Shown piece after piece: positions 1-8,030 of a stretch of DNA of 64,000 nucleotides. A model generated the notes under the pieces. The model was not told the origin of the DNA. It ran no database searches and saw only the letters and a program-made list of their open reading frames with translations. Where the stretch lies: positions 1,674,001-1,738,000 of the forward strand of contig NZ_JAOWPS010000001.1 in NCBI RefSeq assembly GCF_025753795.1. Direction: 5' to 3'. The translations under genes and the position numbers were made by a program. Positions within the stretch are counted from its first letter, which is position 1, and the number at the start of each line of letters is the position of its first letter. The stretch comes from Mesorhizobium sp. YC-39. GTDB lineage: Bacteria; Pseudomonadota; Alphaproteobacteria; Rhizobiales; Rhizobiaceae.

Positions 1-36
1 CGCGCCGCTGATCGCCCAGCGCCGACCAGGCGCGAT

Positions 37-66
37 CGCCTCCCCCAATTGTCGTGGGGGGAGGCG
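37..66 (-). terminator. Hairpin after sugar-binding protein gene
   Basis: A perfect 10-bp stem (CGCCTCCCCC at 37-46 paired with GGGGGAGGCG at 57-66) has a 10-base loop and begins 17 bases beyond the stop codon of the minus-strand binding-protein gene. No T-run follows on the minus strand, so it may be an mRNA-stabilising or attenuating hairpin between the binding protein and the transporter genes expected off the left edge, rather than a full terminator. Confidence 0.45.
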
Positions 67-82
67 GCCTTGGTAGCAGTTT

Positions 83-1402
83 CTAGAGCTTGCCGGCGTC
101 TTCGAGGATCTGCGTCGCCTTGGCGGCGGCTTCATCCAGTGCCTGCTTGGACGTCTTGTCGCCGAGGATCGCCGCCTGCAGCTCGGGATAGACGGCATTC
201 GAGATCTCGATCCACTCGGGCGTCTGCGGCACGGCAAAGGCGTGCTTGGCTTCTTCCTGGAAGGCGGCAAGGACTTCCTTCTTGTAGGGATCGTTCTCGG
301 CCTGCTTCAGGTCCCAGTCCCAGACCGCGGTGCGGGTCGGCAACGGGCCTGCGGCGGCTTCGAGCTTCTGGCTGTCCTCGTTGGTCAGCCACCACACCAG
401 AGAGGCCGCGGCCTCCTTGTTCGGGCAATTCTCGGTCACCGAGAAACCGTGGAAACCGGACCAGCCGGTGCGCTTGCCCGAGGATCCCTTCGGCGCAACC
501 TTGACGCCGACATTGCCGGCGACCTTCGACGACTTCGGATCGTTGAAGAAGCCTGCCCAGCCCGGCCAGTCGAGATTGATGGCGACTGTGCCGGAGGCAA
601 AGCCCTGGCCGAGATCGTCCCACAGATAGTTGGTGGTTCCCGCCGGCACGGCCTTTGCCTTGTAAAGATTGACGAACCAGTCGAGCGCTCGGATGCCGGC
701 TTCGGAGTTGAAGACGGGCTTGCCGTCCTTGTCGAGATACTCGCCGCCTTCGGCGACGACCATCTCGTAGAAGCGGCCGTTGATGGCCTCTTCCTTGCCG
801 GCGAACTGCGTGCCGTAGAAATTAGGCGGGTTGGCGAAGAACTCGGCCTGGTCGGTGACTTCCTTCCAGGTGTCTGGCGGCACCAGGTCATAACCGTATT
901 TCGCCTTGAACTTGGTCTTGTTGTCGGCGTTCTCGTACAGGCTCTTCTGGTAGTACAGCGCCGAAACGTCGAACTGCGCGCGCGGCAGCATCATCAGCTT
1001 GCCGTCGATGGTTGCCGCCTGGATCGTCGAAGGCACGAAGGCGTCGATTTCTTCCTTGGGCAGCAGTTTGCCGAGGTCGGTGTAGAGGCTCGTATACTGC
1101 GGCGCGAACGACGAATGGTTCCAGCCGACGCACCAGTTGGTGCTGCCCGAGGCGATGTCGGACTTGAGCTCCTTGTCGATGTCGAAGCCGTTCTTCTTGG
1201 TCAGGATGTTGACCTTGGCGCCGGTGGCCTTCTCCCATTCGGGTATCCGCTCGTAGAGCTTTTCATATTGCTGGCCGCCGATCAGCTTCACGTCGACGGT
1301 CACGCCTTCGAATTTGCCGGGCAGGTCGCCGGCAATGGCAGTGCCTGCGCCGAATGCAAGCACCAATGCGCCGGCGGAAACGCCGGAAAGCAGTCTGTTC
1401 AT
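83..1402 (-). CDS. CUT1-type sugar ABC transporter substrate-binding protein
   Basis: Periplasmic family-1 extracellular solute-binding protein, 439 residues, the usual size for carbohydrate-binding proteins of CUT1 importers. It opens with a signal peptide (MNRLLSG, a hydrophobic Ala/Val/Leu core, and a probable cut after AIA near residue 24). The start at 1402 is preceded by AGGGAGGAAACC; an open frame extends upstream to 1456, but that would bury the signal peptide. The rest is a typical two-lobed fold rich in Trp and Tyr (for example WDDLGQGF and WPGWAGFF), residues that commonly stack on sugars. Permeases and ATPase are not in the window and probably follow on the minus strand off the left edge. 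The divergent IclR gene is the likely regulator. The substrate cannot be named. Confidence 0.9.
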   Translation of the reverse strand: MNRLLSGVSAGALVLAFGAGTAIAGDLPGKFEGVTVDVKLIGGQQYEKLYERIPEWEKATGAKVNILTKKNGFDIDKELKSDIASGSTNWCVGWNHSSFAPQYTSLYTDLGKLLPKEEIDAFVPSTIQAATIDGKLMMLPRAQFDVSALYYQKSLYENADNKTKFKAKYGYDLVPPDTWKEVTDQAEFFANPPNFYGTQFAGKEEAINGRFYEMVVAEGGEYLDKDGKPVFNSEAGIRALDWFVNLYKAKAVPAGTTNYLWDDLGQGFASGTVAINLDWPGWAGFFNDPKSSKVAGNVGVKVAPKGSSGKRTGWSGFHGFSVTENCPNKEAAASLVWWLTNEDSQKLEAAAGPLPTRTAVWDWDLKQAENDPYKKEVLAAFQEEAKHAFAVPQTPEWIEISNAVYPELQAAILGDKTSKQALDEAAAKATQILEDAGKL

Positions 1403-1464
1403 TGGTTTCCTCCCTGGGTGCGCCTCAGTGGCGACCGCAACTTGTCCGCGTGACAAGAAGTGCT

Positions 1465-1502
1465 ACATTCATATACAAACAAAACATTCATACATACGTC
1501 AA
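1465..1502. promoter_or_regulatory. Divergent promoter region with direct repeat
   Basis: The 169-base gap between the binding-protein gene and the IclR gene contains ACATTCATA twice (1465-1473 and 1484-1492), 19 bases apart, about two helical turns. On the minus strand a TTGACG (1497-1502) lies just upstream of the repeats and could be a -35 element for the binding-protein gene. The placement suits an operator for the adjacent IclR protein; this is inference. Confidence 0.35.
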
Positions 1503-1571
1503 GGCGAAATTTGTTTCCGATGTCCGCGTTCCTGCGTATATGAAGAATCAAATTCACTGGAGGGATGGGCT

Positions 1572-2357
1572 ATGGATGACAGCGAAGACGAGCGCTATCG
1601 CGCCCCGGCACTCGACAAGGGGCTCGACATCCTGGAGCTGCTGGCCGGGGTGGACGGTGGTCTCACCCAGGCCGAAATCGCCAAGAAGCTCGATCGCAGC
1701 CCCAACGAATTCTACCGCATGCTCGACCGGCTGGTGCGCCGCGGCTACGTCACCAGGCTGGACGGAGACCGTTATTCGCTGACGCTGAAGCTGTTCGGCC
1801 TGGCGCAATTGCACGCCCCGGTGCGGCGGCTGGTTTCCTACGCGACGCCGGTGATGCGCGAACTTGCCGAAACCTCGCAGCAGGCCAACCAACTTGTTGT
1901 TTTTGATCGCGGTTCCGCCGTCGTCATCGCCCAGCAGGAGGCTCCGAACTATTGGGGCATCTCGATCCGGGTCGGCTCCCACATCAGCCTGTTCGACACG
2001 GGTTCGGGACATGTTCTGCTGGCCTTCCGTTCACAGGAAGAACGGCAGATGATGATCTCCGAGCACGTCCGCAGCACCGACAAGGCGGCGCAGCCGGCCG
2101 AGTTCTTCGCCAGGCTCGACCAGATCCGCGACCGTGGTTACGAGATGATGGCTTCAATGCAGACTGCGGGCGTCTATAATCTGTCGGCCCCGGTGCTGGG
2201 ACCGGATGGCCGCGCCATCGCGGCGCTCACCATTCCCTATATCACCCTCGTCAATGCGGCGGCCGCGCCTGACATCACACTGACGATCCAGTTGCTGCAG
2301 GGTGCGGCGACCCGGCTGTCGCGATTGGCCGGCTCCGACGTGCCACAATCGTCGTAA
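1572..2357 (+). CDS. IclR family transcriptional regulator
   Basis: A DNA-binding regulator of 261 residues, standard IclR length. The N-terminal winged helix (about residues 10-75, with ALDKGLDILELLA, LTQAEIAKKL and NEFYRMLDRLVRRGYV) is followed by the IclR effector-binding domain. The start at 1572 is chosen because GGAGGGAT precedes it and the IclR homology begins just after; upstream in-frame codons run into the divergent promoter. It probably controls the divergent sugar-binding-protein gene, and the lactonase-like gene 62 bases downstream is likely cotranscribed. IclR proteins usually sense small acids or aromatic/sugar catabolites; the ligand is unknown. Confidence 0.93.
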   Translation: MDDSEDERYRAPALDKGLDILELLAGVDGGLTQAEIAKKLDRSPNEFYRMLDRLVRRGYVTRLDGDRYSLTLKLFGLAQLHAPVRRLVSYATPVMRELAETSQQANQLVVFDRGSAVVIAQQEAPNYWGISIRVGSHISLFDTGSGHVLLAFRSQEERQMMISEHVRSTDKAAQPAEFFARLDQIRDRGYEMMASMQTAGVYNLSAPVLGPDGRAIAALTIPYITLVNAAAAPDITLTIQLLQGAATRLSRLAGSDVPQSS

Positions 2358-2419
2358 TTTCTTATTTGAATAATGAATTTTTCAGCGAGATAGTGTGCGA
2401 GCATAGAGGATACGCCACC

Positions 2420-3259
2420 ATGATCGTCGATACCCATCTGCATCTCATAGACCGTTCGGTGCTGCGCTATCCCTGGCTGGCCGGTGTGCCGGCCCTCAAC
2501 CGCGACTTTTCCTACGAGGAATACGCCTTGGAGGCTCACCGTGTCGGCGTCGATCGCGTGCTGCATATGGAAGTGGATGTCGATCCGGCCGACATCGAGG
2601 CCGAGACCGGTCGTGTCGAAGGGCTTTCGCGACAGCCCGGCAGCCTGCTGGTCGGGGCGATCGCCTCCTGCCGGCCTGAGGAGGCGGATTTTCCGGCCTA
2701 TCTCGAACGCCAGCGTGCAAATCCTTTCGTCAAAGGGTTCCGACGTGTCCTCCATGTCGTGCCCGACGACCTATCGGAAGGCAAGTTGTTTCGTGACAAC
2801 ATCAAGCGGCTCCACGGCACCGGCCTGACCTTCGATCTTGTCGTGCTGCCGCATCAGATTCCGCAAGCGATCGCCCTTGCCGACATGGCGCCCGATGTGC
2901 AATTCGTCCTCGACCACTGCGGCGTCCCCGACATCAAGGGCAACGCCGAGCATCCATGGCGCAAACACATGAGCGACATCGCGCGACGCCCGAATGTCAT
3001 GGCCAAGATTTCCGGCGTCGTTGCCTATGCCGATCCCGGCAGCTGGACGGTCGAGACATTGCGGCCTTTTGTCGAACACACGATCGGTGAATTCGGCTGG
3101 GACCGTGTCGTCTGGGGCAGCGATTGGCCCGTCTGCACGCTTGGTGGCGGCTTATCGACCTGGGTGGCGTCGACCCACGCGCTGCTTTCGGGCTGCAGCG
3201 TTGCGGAGCGCGACAGGCTGCTGTCCGTGAATGCCCGCAAGCTCTGGCGGCTGGCATAG
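2420..3259 (+). CDS. TIM-barrel amidohydrolase (lactonase type)
   Basis: Metal-dependent hydrolase of the amidohydrolase_2 group, which includes 2-pyrone-4,6-dicarboxylate lactonase and L-fucono/L-rhamnonolactonases. The 279 residues start with VDTHLHL (metal ligands His6 and His8), carry LDHCG (His166) and end with WGSDWP, whose Asp235 is the expected catalytic/metal Asp. The start is the ATG at 2420, which leads directly into the HxH strand; AGAGGA lies upstream. It follows the IclR gene on the same strand and converges on the minus-strand transporter operon. A sugar-acid lactone is the likeliest substrate given the neighbouring sugar importer, but this is inference. Confidence 0.85.
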   Translation: MIVDTHLHLIDRSVLRYPWLAGVPALNRDFSYEEYALEAHRVGVDRVLHMEVDVDPADIEAETGRVEGLSRQPGSLLVGAIASCRPEEADFPAYLERQRANPFVKGFRRVLHVVPDDLSEGKLFRDNIKRLHGTGLTFDLVVLPHQIPQAIALADMAPDVQFVLDHCGVPDIKGNAEHPWRKHMSDIARRPNVMAKISGVVAYADPGSWTVETLRPFVEHTIGEFGWDRVVWGSDWPVCTLGGGLSTWVASTHALLSGCSVAERDRLLSVNARKLWRLA

Positions 3260-3279
3260 GCGTCCTGTCCGGCGTCACC

Positions 3280-4251
3280 TCAGATCGTTGCCGATACGTG
3301 CCGTTCGCGGCCGTAGAGTGAGACCAGCAGCACGATGATGAGGCCAAGCGCGGCCTGAACCGCCGAGGGCTGGAAGCCGAGGCCGATCAGCAGCGTGTTG
3401 ATCTCGGTCAGTACCAGAACACCGGCGATCGTGCCGAGATAGCTGCCTCGGCCACCAACCAGCGCCGCGCCACCGACGACGACGGCCGCAATGGTCTGGA
3501 ACAGATAGGGCTGGCCGACATCGCCATAGGCCGAACCCGTGAAGCCGAGCAGCAGCACCCCCGCCGCGGCGGCGAAGAAGGCGCTTGCCGCATAGGTGAC
3601 GACCCACATGCGAACCGGGTCGATCAGCGCCAGCGGTGCCGCACCCGGATTGCTGCCCAGCGCATAGAGCCGGCGTCCGTAGGGTGTTCGCTCCAGCACC
3701 AGAACGACGCAAGCCGTCAGCACGACGAGGCTGGGCACCAGCCACGGCACCGGCAACGGCCCAACCGAGCCGCCGATCGACACGAAACTGGAAACGGCTT
3801 GAGGCGCGGAGCCTGACGGGAAGCCGGCTGTCCACAAAAGCACCAGCCCTTGTACGACCATGCCAATGCCGAGCGTGACGATGAGCGGTTGGATGTCGAG
3901 GCTGCGCGAGATCAGCCCGTTCAGTCCGCCTATGATAAGAGCGAGCACGCCGACGAGGCCACAGACCAGGACAAAATTCCAGCCATCGCCATAGAGCTGC
4001 GCCGCCACGACATTGGCGAAGCCGATGACGAAGGGAATGGACAGGTCGATGCCACCCATGATCACGACCAGTGTCTGCCCGATCGAGGCGACGGCAAGCA
4101 GCGAGGCGAGCACCAACATGGCGCGCACGGCAAACGGCGTCGAGTAGCCCGGAATGAGGGCGGTGCCGACTGCGTGCAGAAGGGCAGCGACGCAGAAAGC
4201 ACCGACGACGCGGGCGTTGGTCGTCGCAAACAGGTTTCGGCCGAAGCTCAT
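3280..4251 (-). CDS. Ribose-type ABC transporter permease
   Basis: Inner-membrane permease of the BPD_transp_2 (RbsC/XylH) family, 323 residues and about 8-10 hydrophobic segments. The family signature region GGIDLSIPFVIGFANVVAA is present near residue 60, and a Gly-rich late segment GGAALVGGRGSYLGT near residue 255. The ATG at 4251 overlaps the stop of the preceding permease gene by four bases, fixing the start and implying translational coupling. It is the last gene of the minus-strand operon that begins at 10911 and would form a heterodimer with the permease at 4248-5201. Confidence 0.92.
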   Translation of the reverse strand: MSFGRNLFATTNARVVGAFCVAALLHAVGTALIPGYSTPFAVRAMLVLASLLAVASIGQTLVVIMGGIDLSIPFVIGFANVVAAQLYGDGWNFVLVCGLVGVLALIIGGLNGLISRSLDIQPLIVTLGIGMVVQGLVLLWTAGFPSGSAPQAVSSFVSIGGSVGPLPVPWLVPSLVVLTACVVLVLERTPYGRRLYALGSNPGAAPLALIDPVRMWVVTYAASAFFAAAAGVLLLGFTGSAYGDVGQPYLFQTIAAVVVGGAALVGGRGSYLGTIAGVLVLTEINTLLIGLGFQPSAVQAALGLIIVLLVSLYGRERHVSATI

Positions 4252-5201
4252 GTCAGCCTCCTCATGGCTAGACGTTCCTGCAGCGCGGTCAGCATCACGG
4301 CCAGCACCAGTATCGCGCCATAGGCTATCTGTAGGACGAAGGTCGAGACATTGAATGTCGTCAGCACGCTTTGTAGGAGGAAGATGTCGATGGCGCCGAT
4401 CGCCGCGCCCGCCACACCACCGCGGCCGCCGGCCAGGCTGACGCCGCCGAGAGCGACGGCGGCGATCGCGATCAGCGTGTAGGTCGGGCCGATATTGGGA
4501 TCGGCGGAACCGATCAGCGCGGTCAGCATCAGCCCGGCGCATCCGCTGAGAAGACCAGTCATGACATAGGCGATGAAGCGCACGCGCGTGACATCGACAC
4601 CGGCGGTGTAAGCGGCGCGATCGTCGCTGCCGACCGCCATCAACTGGTCGTAGTAAGGGGTGCGCCGCACCAGCCACCAGGCAATGAACATCACCGCCAG
4701 CGGCAGCATGGACAACGAGCCGGATAAGGCCTTGAGCCAGGCTGGTGCGGGGCCGATCGGCGCCGGCAGGATCGTCAGCGTGACGCCGGTGAGGATCAGA
4801 TAGGTGCCGAGCGTGGCAACGATCGGCTGGATGCGCACGATCGTCGCCAGAAAGCCGTTCGCCGCGCCGACCAGCGCGCCTACGAGCAGCGCGGCAGGTA
4901 CGAGGATCAGCGGTGAAGAGATGCCGGCTTCAAGGAAAAGCACCTGGATCACCATGGCGTTGACGAAACCCATCAACGGTCCGACCGAGATGTCGATGCC
5001 GCCACGGCCGGCGAGGATCACGGGCGTTGAGGCGATGGCCGCGCCGATCAAGGGCGCGGCCAGTCCGACCAATGCGCCCCAGGACCCTGGCTGGAACCGC
5101 GCCGGACTGAGGGTGAGATTGACCGCAAGCAGGACGACCAGCAGCACCGCCGCGAAGCCGACACTTCGCCAGAGAGCCGGGAAGCGTTTGGTCAGGCTCA
5201 T
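4248..5201 (-). CDS. Ribose-type ABC transporter permease
   Basis: Second inner-membrane permease of the same importer, 317 residues, BPD_transp_2 family. The signature stretch AGRGGIDISVGPLMGFVNA is near residue 65, and GGVSLAGGRGGVAGA near residue 255. Both ends overlap neighbours by four bases (ATGA), with the ATPase gene at 5198-5201 and the other permease at 4248-4251. The two permeases are clearly different paralogues, so the channel is probably a heterodimer. Substrate unknown. Confidence 0.92.
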   Translation of the reverse strand: MSLTKRFPALWRSVGFAAVLLVVLLAVNLTLSPARFQPGSWGALVGLAAPLIGAAIASTPVILAGRGGIDISVGPLMGFVNAMVIQVLFLEAGISSPLILVPAALLVGALVGAANGFLATIVRIQPIVATLGTYLILTGVTLTILPAPIGPAPAWLKALSGSLSMLPLAVMFIAWWLVRRTPYYDQLMAVGSDDRAAYTAGVDVTRVRFIAYVMTGLLSGCAGLMLTALIGSADPNIGPTYTLIAIAAVALGGVSLAGGRGGVAGAAIGAIDIFLLQSVLTTFNVSTFVLQIAYGAILVLAVMLTALQERLAMRRLT

Positions 5202-5986
5202 GCCGCACGTCCGAACATGGCTGATATCACGGTGTCGGTGGTTAGCGCCTGGCCTGCGATCTCAGCCGCAACCTCGTTTTCCCTGAACACCAGCACACGA
5301 TGGCACAAGAGCAGGATCTCCTCGATCTCGCTGGAGAGGATGACAAGTCCCATGCCGTCGGACGCCAGGCCGCGAAAGACGTCGTAGAGCACATGCCGTG
5401 TTGCGACATCGACGCCACGCGTCGGGTCATTGAGCAGCAGGATCGCGGGTTCCAGGGCCAGCGCTCGTGCCAGCAGCACCTTCTGCTGGTTGCCACCCGA
5501 CAGGGTGGTGATCGGCGCATCGGGCCGGGGCGCGACGATCGACAGTTTTTCGCGATAGATATCGTAGCGCGCCTTGCGCGTCGCCGGACTGATCAGGCCG
5601 AAGCGCGTATCGCGCGAGAGCGTCGAGACGGCGAAATTGTCGAGCACCGACTGGGTCGGGAAAATGCCGTTCGCACGCCTGTCGCGCGGCAGATAGGCGA
5701 TGCCGCTGGCGACCGCCTTGCGGAACCCTGTGATATTGCCGCCTCCGCTAGGCAGGTCGAGCACGATCGAGCCGCCAAGCGGTGGCGCAAGGCCAGCGAG
5801 CATCTTGAGGAACAGCTCCTGACCATGTCCGTCGAGGCCGGCAAGGCCGACGATCTCGCCGGGAGCAATCGCCTGTGTGATCGGGCTGGCGCCAGGCGCG
5901 ATGACGAGGTCGCGAATGGCGAGACCACGAAAATCGGGGCCGCGAAAGTCAGGGCCACGAAAGTCGGGGACAGCGCGATCAGCCAT
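5198..5986 (-). CDS. Sugar ABC ATPase, C-terminal half (separate gene)
   Basis: This 262-residue protein corresponds to the second nucleotide-binding domain of an RbsA/MglA-type ATPase. It has the degenerate Walker A typical of that half (GLAGLDGHGQE near residue 52), the signature LSGGNQQKVLLARAL, and Walker B ILLLNDPTRGVDVA. The first domain is a separate gene at 5979-6716 whose TGA overlaps this ATG (ATGGCTGA at 5986-5979). Together they total about 507 residues, the normal size of one two-domain protein. The N-terminus carries three PDFRG repeats. In the family this half ends with a stretch resembling EIEEILLLCHRVLVFRE, which is present. It could be a natural fission or a frameshift; both reading frames look intact. 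Confidence 0.85.
   Translation of the reverse strand: MADRAVPDFRGPDFRGPDFRGLAIRDLVIAPGASPITQAIAPGEIVGLAGLDGHGQELFLKMLAGLAPPLGGSIVLDLPSGGGNITGFRKAVASGIAYLPRDRRANGIFPTQSVLDNFAVSTLSRDTRFGLISPATRKARYDIYREKLSIVAPRPDAPITTLSGGNQQKVLLARALALEPAILLLNDPTRGVDVATRHVLYDVFRGLASDGMGLVILSSEIEEILLLCHRVLVFRENEVAAEIAGQALTTDTVISAMFGRAA
5925..5969. repeat. Three tandem 15-bp repeats encoding PDFRG x3
   Basis: Units CCACGAAAATCGGGG (5925-5939), CCGCGAAAGTCAGGG (5940-5954) and CCACGAAAGTCGGGG (5955-5969) are in-frame in the second-domain ATPase gene and encode PDFRG three times on the minus strand. They sit at the N-terminus, where the interdomain linker of a fused ATPase would be. Confidence 0.9.
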
Positions 5987-6716
5987 GCGCCAGCTCTGCC
6001 GCGGTGCGTGGCGCCATTGCCTTGAGAAGTTCAGCCGGTGTCGAGGCACCACGCTCTTCGGTGCGCACCACGCTACCGCCACGCAGGATCGAAATACGAT
6101 CCGACAGCGACATCACCTCATCCATGCGATGCGTGATGAACAGGATGAGGCAACCTTCCCCGGCAAGGGCGCGCATCAGTGAAAAAACTGACTCGCGGTC
6201 GGCGAAGTCGAGCGCGGCGGTGACCTCATCGAGAATAAGGATCCTGGGGTTGCGCACGATCGCACGAGCGAGAACGACCAATTGCTGCGCGGCAAGCGGC
6301 AACAGGCCAGCGGGTACGTCAAGGGGAACGTCGGTGACCGCGAAGCGCTTCAGCGCCAGCGCGGCCCTGTCGCGGCGCTGGTTGCGGGGAACGGTGCGCC
6401 GGACCAGCCCGTCGAGGCCAAGCAGGATGTTGTCCGTCACGCTGCGATCCGGTGCGACCAGCACCTCCTGGAAGACCGTCGCGAAACCTTGCGCCTGGAA
6501 CGCCGAGGGGCTGGCGCCGGAGAACGGCTTGCCTTGCAGCAGGATCGCGCCACTGTCCGGCTGGACGATGCCGGACAGGAGCTTGACCATCGTGCTCTTG
6601 CCCGAACCGTTCTCACCCAGAATGGTGTGGATGGTCCCCGCCCTGAACATGATCGAGGCGGCGGCAAGAGCGACCGTCTCGCCATAGCGTTTGGATATGT
6701 TCTGGATTTCAAGCAT
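5979..6716 (-). CDS. Sugar ABC ATPase, N-terminal half (separate gene)
   Basis: A 245-residue protein equal to the first nucleotide-binding domain of an RbsA/MglA-type ATPase: Walker A GENGSGKS near residue 35, Q-loop VFQEV, a signature of the expected divergent type (LPLAAQQLVVLARAI), Walker B ILILDEVTAAL and switch His in FITHRMDEV. The start at 6716 (MLEIQNISKRYG) matches the family N-terminus. It terminates at 5979, eight bases into the next gene, which supplies the second domain in another frame. Pfam-type architecture would normally join these in one protein, so the pair must assemble as two polypeptides if both are functional. Confidence 0.87.
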   Translation of the reverse strand: MLEIQNISKRYGETVALAAASIMFRAGTIHTILGENGSGKSTMVKLLSGIVQPDSGAILLQGKPFSGASPSAFQAQGFATVFQEVLVAPDRSVTDNILLGLDGLVRRTVPRNQRRDRAALALKRFAVTDVPLDVPAGLLPLAAQQLVVLARAIVRNPRILILDEVTAALDFADRESVFSLMRALAGEGCLILFITHRMDEVMSLSDRISILRGGSVVRTEERGASTPAELLKAMAPRTAAELAHG

Positions 6717-6732
6717 GTCTTGTTTCGATGCT

Positions 6733-6765
6733 GGCTGGCCGGCTCCCGGAAGGAACCGACCAGCC
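6733..6765 (-). terminator. Hairpin between binding protein and ATPase
   Basis: GGCTGGCCGG (6733-6742) and CCGACCAGCC (6756-6765) form a 10-bp stem in the minus-strand RNA with one U-G pair and a 13-base loop. It lies in the 101-base gap after the binding-protein gene. Hairpins here typically raise binding-protein mRNA levels relative to the downstream transporter genes. Confidence 0.5.
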
Positions 6766-6783
6766 GAGACCTTATTTGGCGCC

Positions 6784-6829
6784 GGCGTCATTTGCGCAGG
6801 CGCCATTTGCACAGGCGTCACTTTGCGCA
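6784..6829. repeat. Tandem 15/15/16-bp repeat across a stop codon
   Basis: GGCGTCATTTGCGCA (6784-6798), GGCGCCATTTGCACA (6799-6813) and GGCGTCACTTTGCGCA (6814-6829) are three near-identical tandem units. The last contains the TCA (6818-6820) that is the TGA stop of the binding-protein gene, so the repeat spans its C-terminus and 3' flank. Confidence 0.85.
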
Positions 6830-8005
6830 GGCATCCGGCACCTTCGAATAATCCCAGCCCTTGGTCGGCGCCGGGTTCGAGAAATAGGCGTCGAGCCACT
6901 CTTCCGGCATCGGGTCCGTTGGCGGCACCGGGAAGATCGACACCGCATCCGTCGTCATGCAGTCCTTGTACCATGCGCCGAGATCGGCGCTGTGAACCGG
7001 CGGGATCGGGATGAGCAGCGTGTTCAGCTTCGGCTTCTGGCCGTCGAGCATGCGTTCGCCGACGCGGAACAGCGTCTCGGCGGTCCAGTGCGGCAGCACG
7101 GCATGGCCCTCGAAGCGGTACTTGTCGGGGTTGGCCTTCCAGTAGCCCAGCGCATCGCCGGTGATCGAGCCGGTGATCAGCGGCGCCGACCGTCCGGCCT
7201 CGGCGAAGGCCTCGGCAACGACGCGGCTTTCGCTGCCTGTCGTCCACACAGCATCGATCGGGGCCGGATTGGTGGCGATCGCCTGCAACACCACGGTCTT
7301 GGTGACGTTGGCCGTCCAGTTGCCATTGACGTTGCGCGCGATCTTCAGCTTCGGATTTTCGGCCAGCGCCTTGTTCGCGCCCTGGCGCTCCTGCACCACG
7401 ATCGGGTGGCCGGCAATGCCTTCGACCAGAAGGATGCTGGCGCCGTCCGGCTGCGCCTTGCCGATCGCCGTCATCATGTCATAGCCCCAGCGCGCATAGT
7501 TGGAATCGACATTGATCGCGTTCGAGCTGGTCACCGAACCGGCCGCCGTGACGAACGGGATGCCGGCCTTGGCGGCCGCGTCGATGGCATCGTCGAGCGC
7601 CGTCGCCGAACCCGGGATCGACGTGATGATCGAGCACTTCTTGTCGATGAAGGCGCGGATCTGATTGATCTGTTGGCTGGCATCATTATTGGAATCGGAA
7701 ACTTCGAAGCTGGAGACGGTGCCGTCGGCAATCAGCCCGTCGACCAGACGCTTCAACTCCTTGGTCACCGTGACGCGCCATGGGTTGCCCTGATAGGACT
7801 CCGAGTGGCACCACTTCCAGGGCTTCGGCGGCGGTGTGAAATTATCCCAGGCCGAGGGCAGCACCTTCTGCGGCGCGCCGTCGTATTGCGCCTTGAGTTC
7901 GGTCGGCAGCCCGCCGATGACGCCTTGCACGTCCTGTGCCAGGGCAGTGGTTGCAATCGAGGCAAGGGCGGTTGCGGCCAGCAGGCCGCGGATCATTCCT
8001 GTCAT
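6818..8005 (-). CDS. Ribose-type ABC transporter substrate-binding protein
   Basis: Periplasmic binding protein of the periplasmic_binding_4/type-1 fold, 395 residues including a signal peptide (MTGMIRGLLAATALASIATTALAQ, cut after ALAQ or ALA). The ATG at 8005 has GGAGGAGAA upstream; the frame stays open further upstream but without a signal sequence. Core features include VSDSNNDASQQINQIRAFIDKKCSIITSIPGS (the usual 'two Asn plus repeated NQI' region of sugar-binding proteins) and a late GITGDALGYWKANPDKY-like segment. It feeds the permease pair and split ATPase downstream. It is longer than RbsB (about 300), as in many rhizobial members, and the substrate is unknown. Confidence 0.9.
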   Translation of the reverse strand: MTGMIRGLLAATALASIATTALAQDVQGVIGGLPTELKAQYDGAPQKVLPSAWDNFTPPPKPWKWCHSESYQGNPWRVTVTKELKRLVDGLIADGTVSSFEVSDSNNDASQQINQIRAFIDKKCSIITSIPGSATALDDAIDAAAKAGIPFVTAAGSVTSSNAINVDSNYARWGYDMMTAIGKAQPDGASILLVEGIAGHPIVVQERQGANKALAENPKLKIARNVNGNWTANVTKTVVLQAIATNPAPIDAVWTTGSESRVVAEAFAEAGRSAPLITGSITGDALGYWKANPDKYRFEGHAVLPHWTAETLFRVGERMLDGQKPKLNTLLIPIPPVHSADLGAWYKDCMTTDAVSIFPVPPTDPMPEEWLDAYFSNPAPTKGWDYSKVPDACAK

Positions 8006-8030
8006 CTTGTTCTCCTCCATTCGGTTTCGC

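Noticed and set aside
242..1453. Long plus-strand open frame opposite the CUT1 binding protein
   Set aside because: It mirrors the real gene in a GC-rich genome, has no recognisable domain, and the minus-strand gene has a signal peptide, ribosome binding site and full family motifs.
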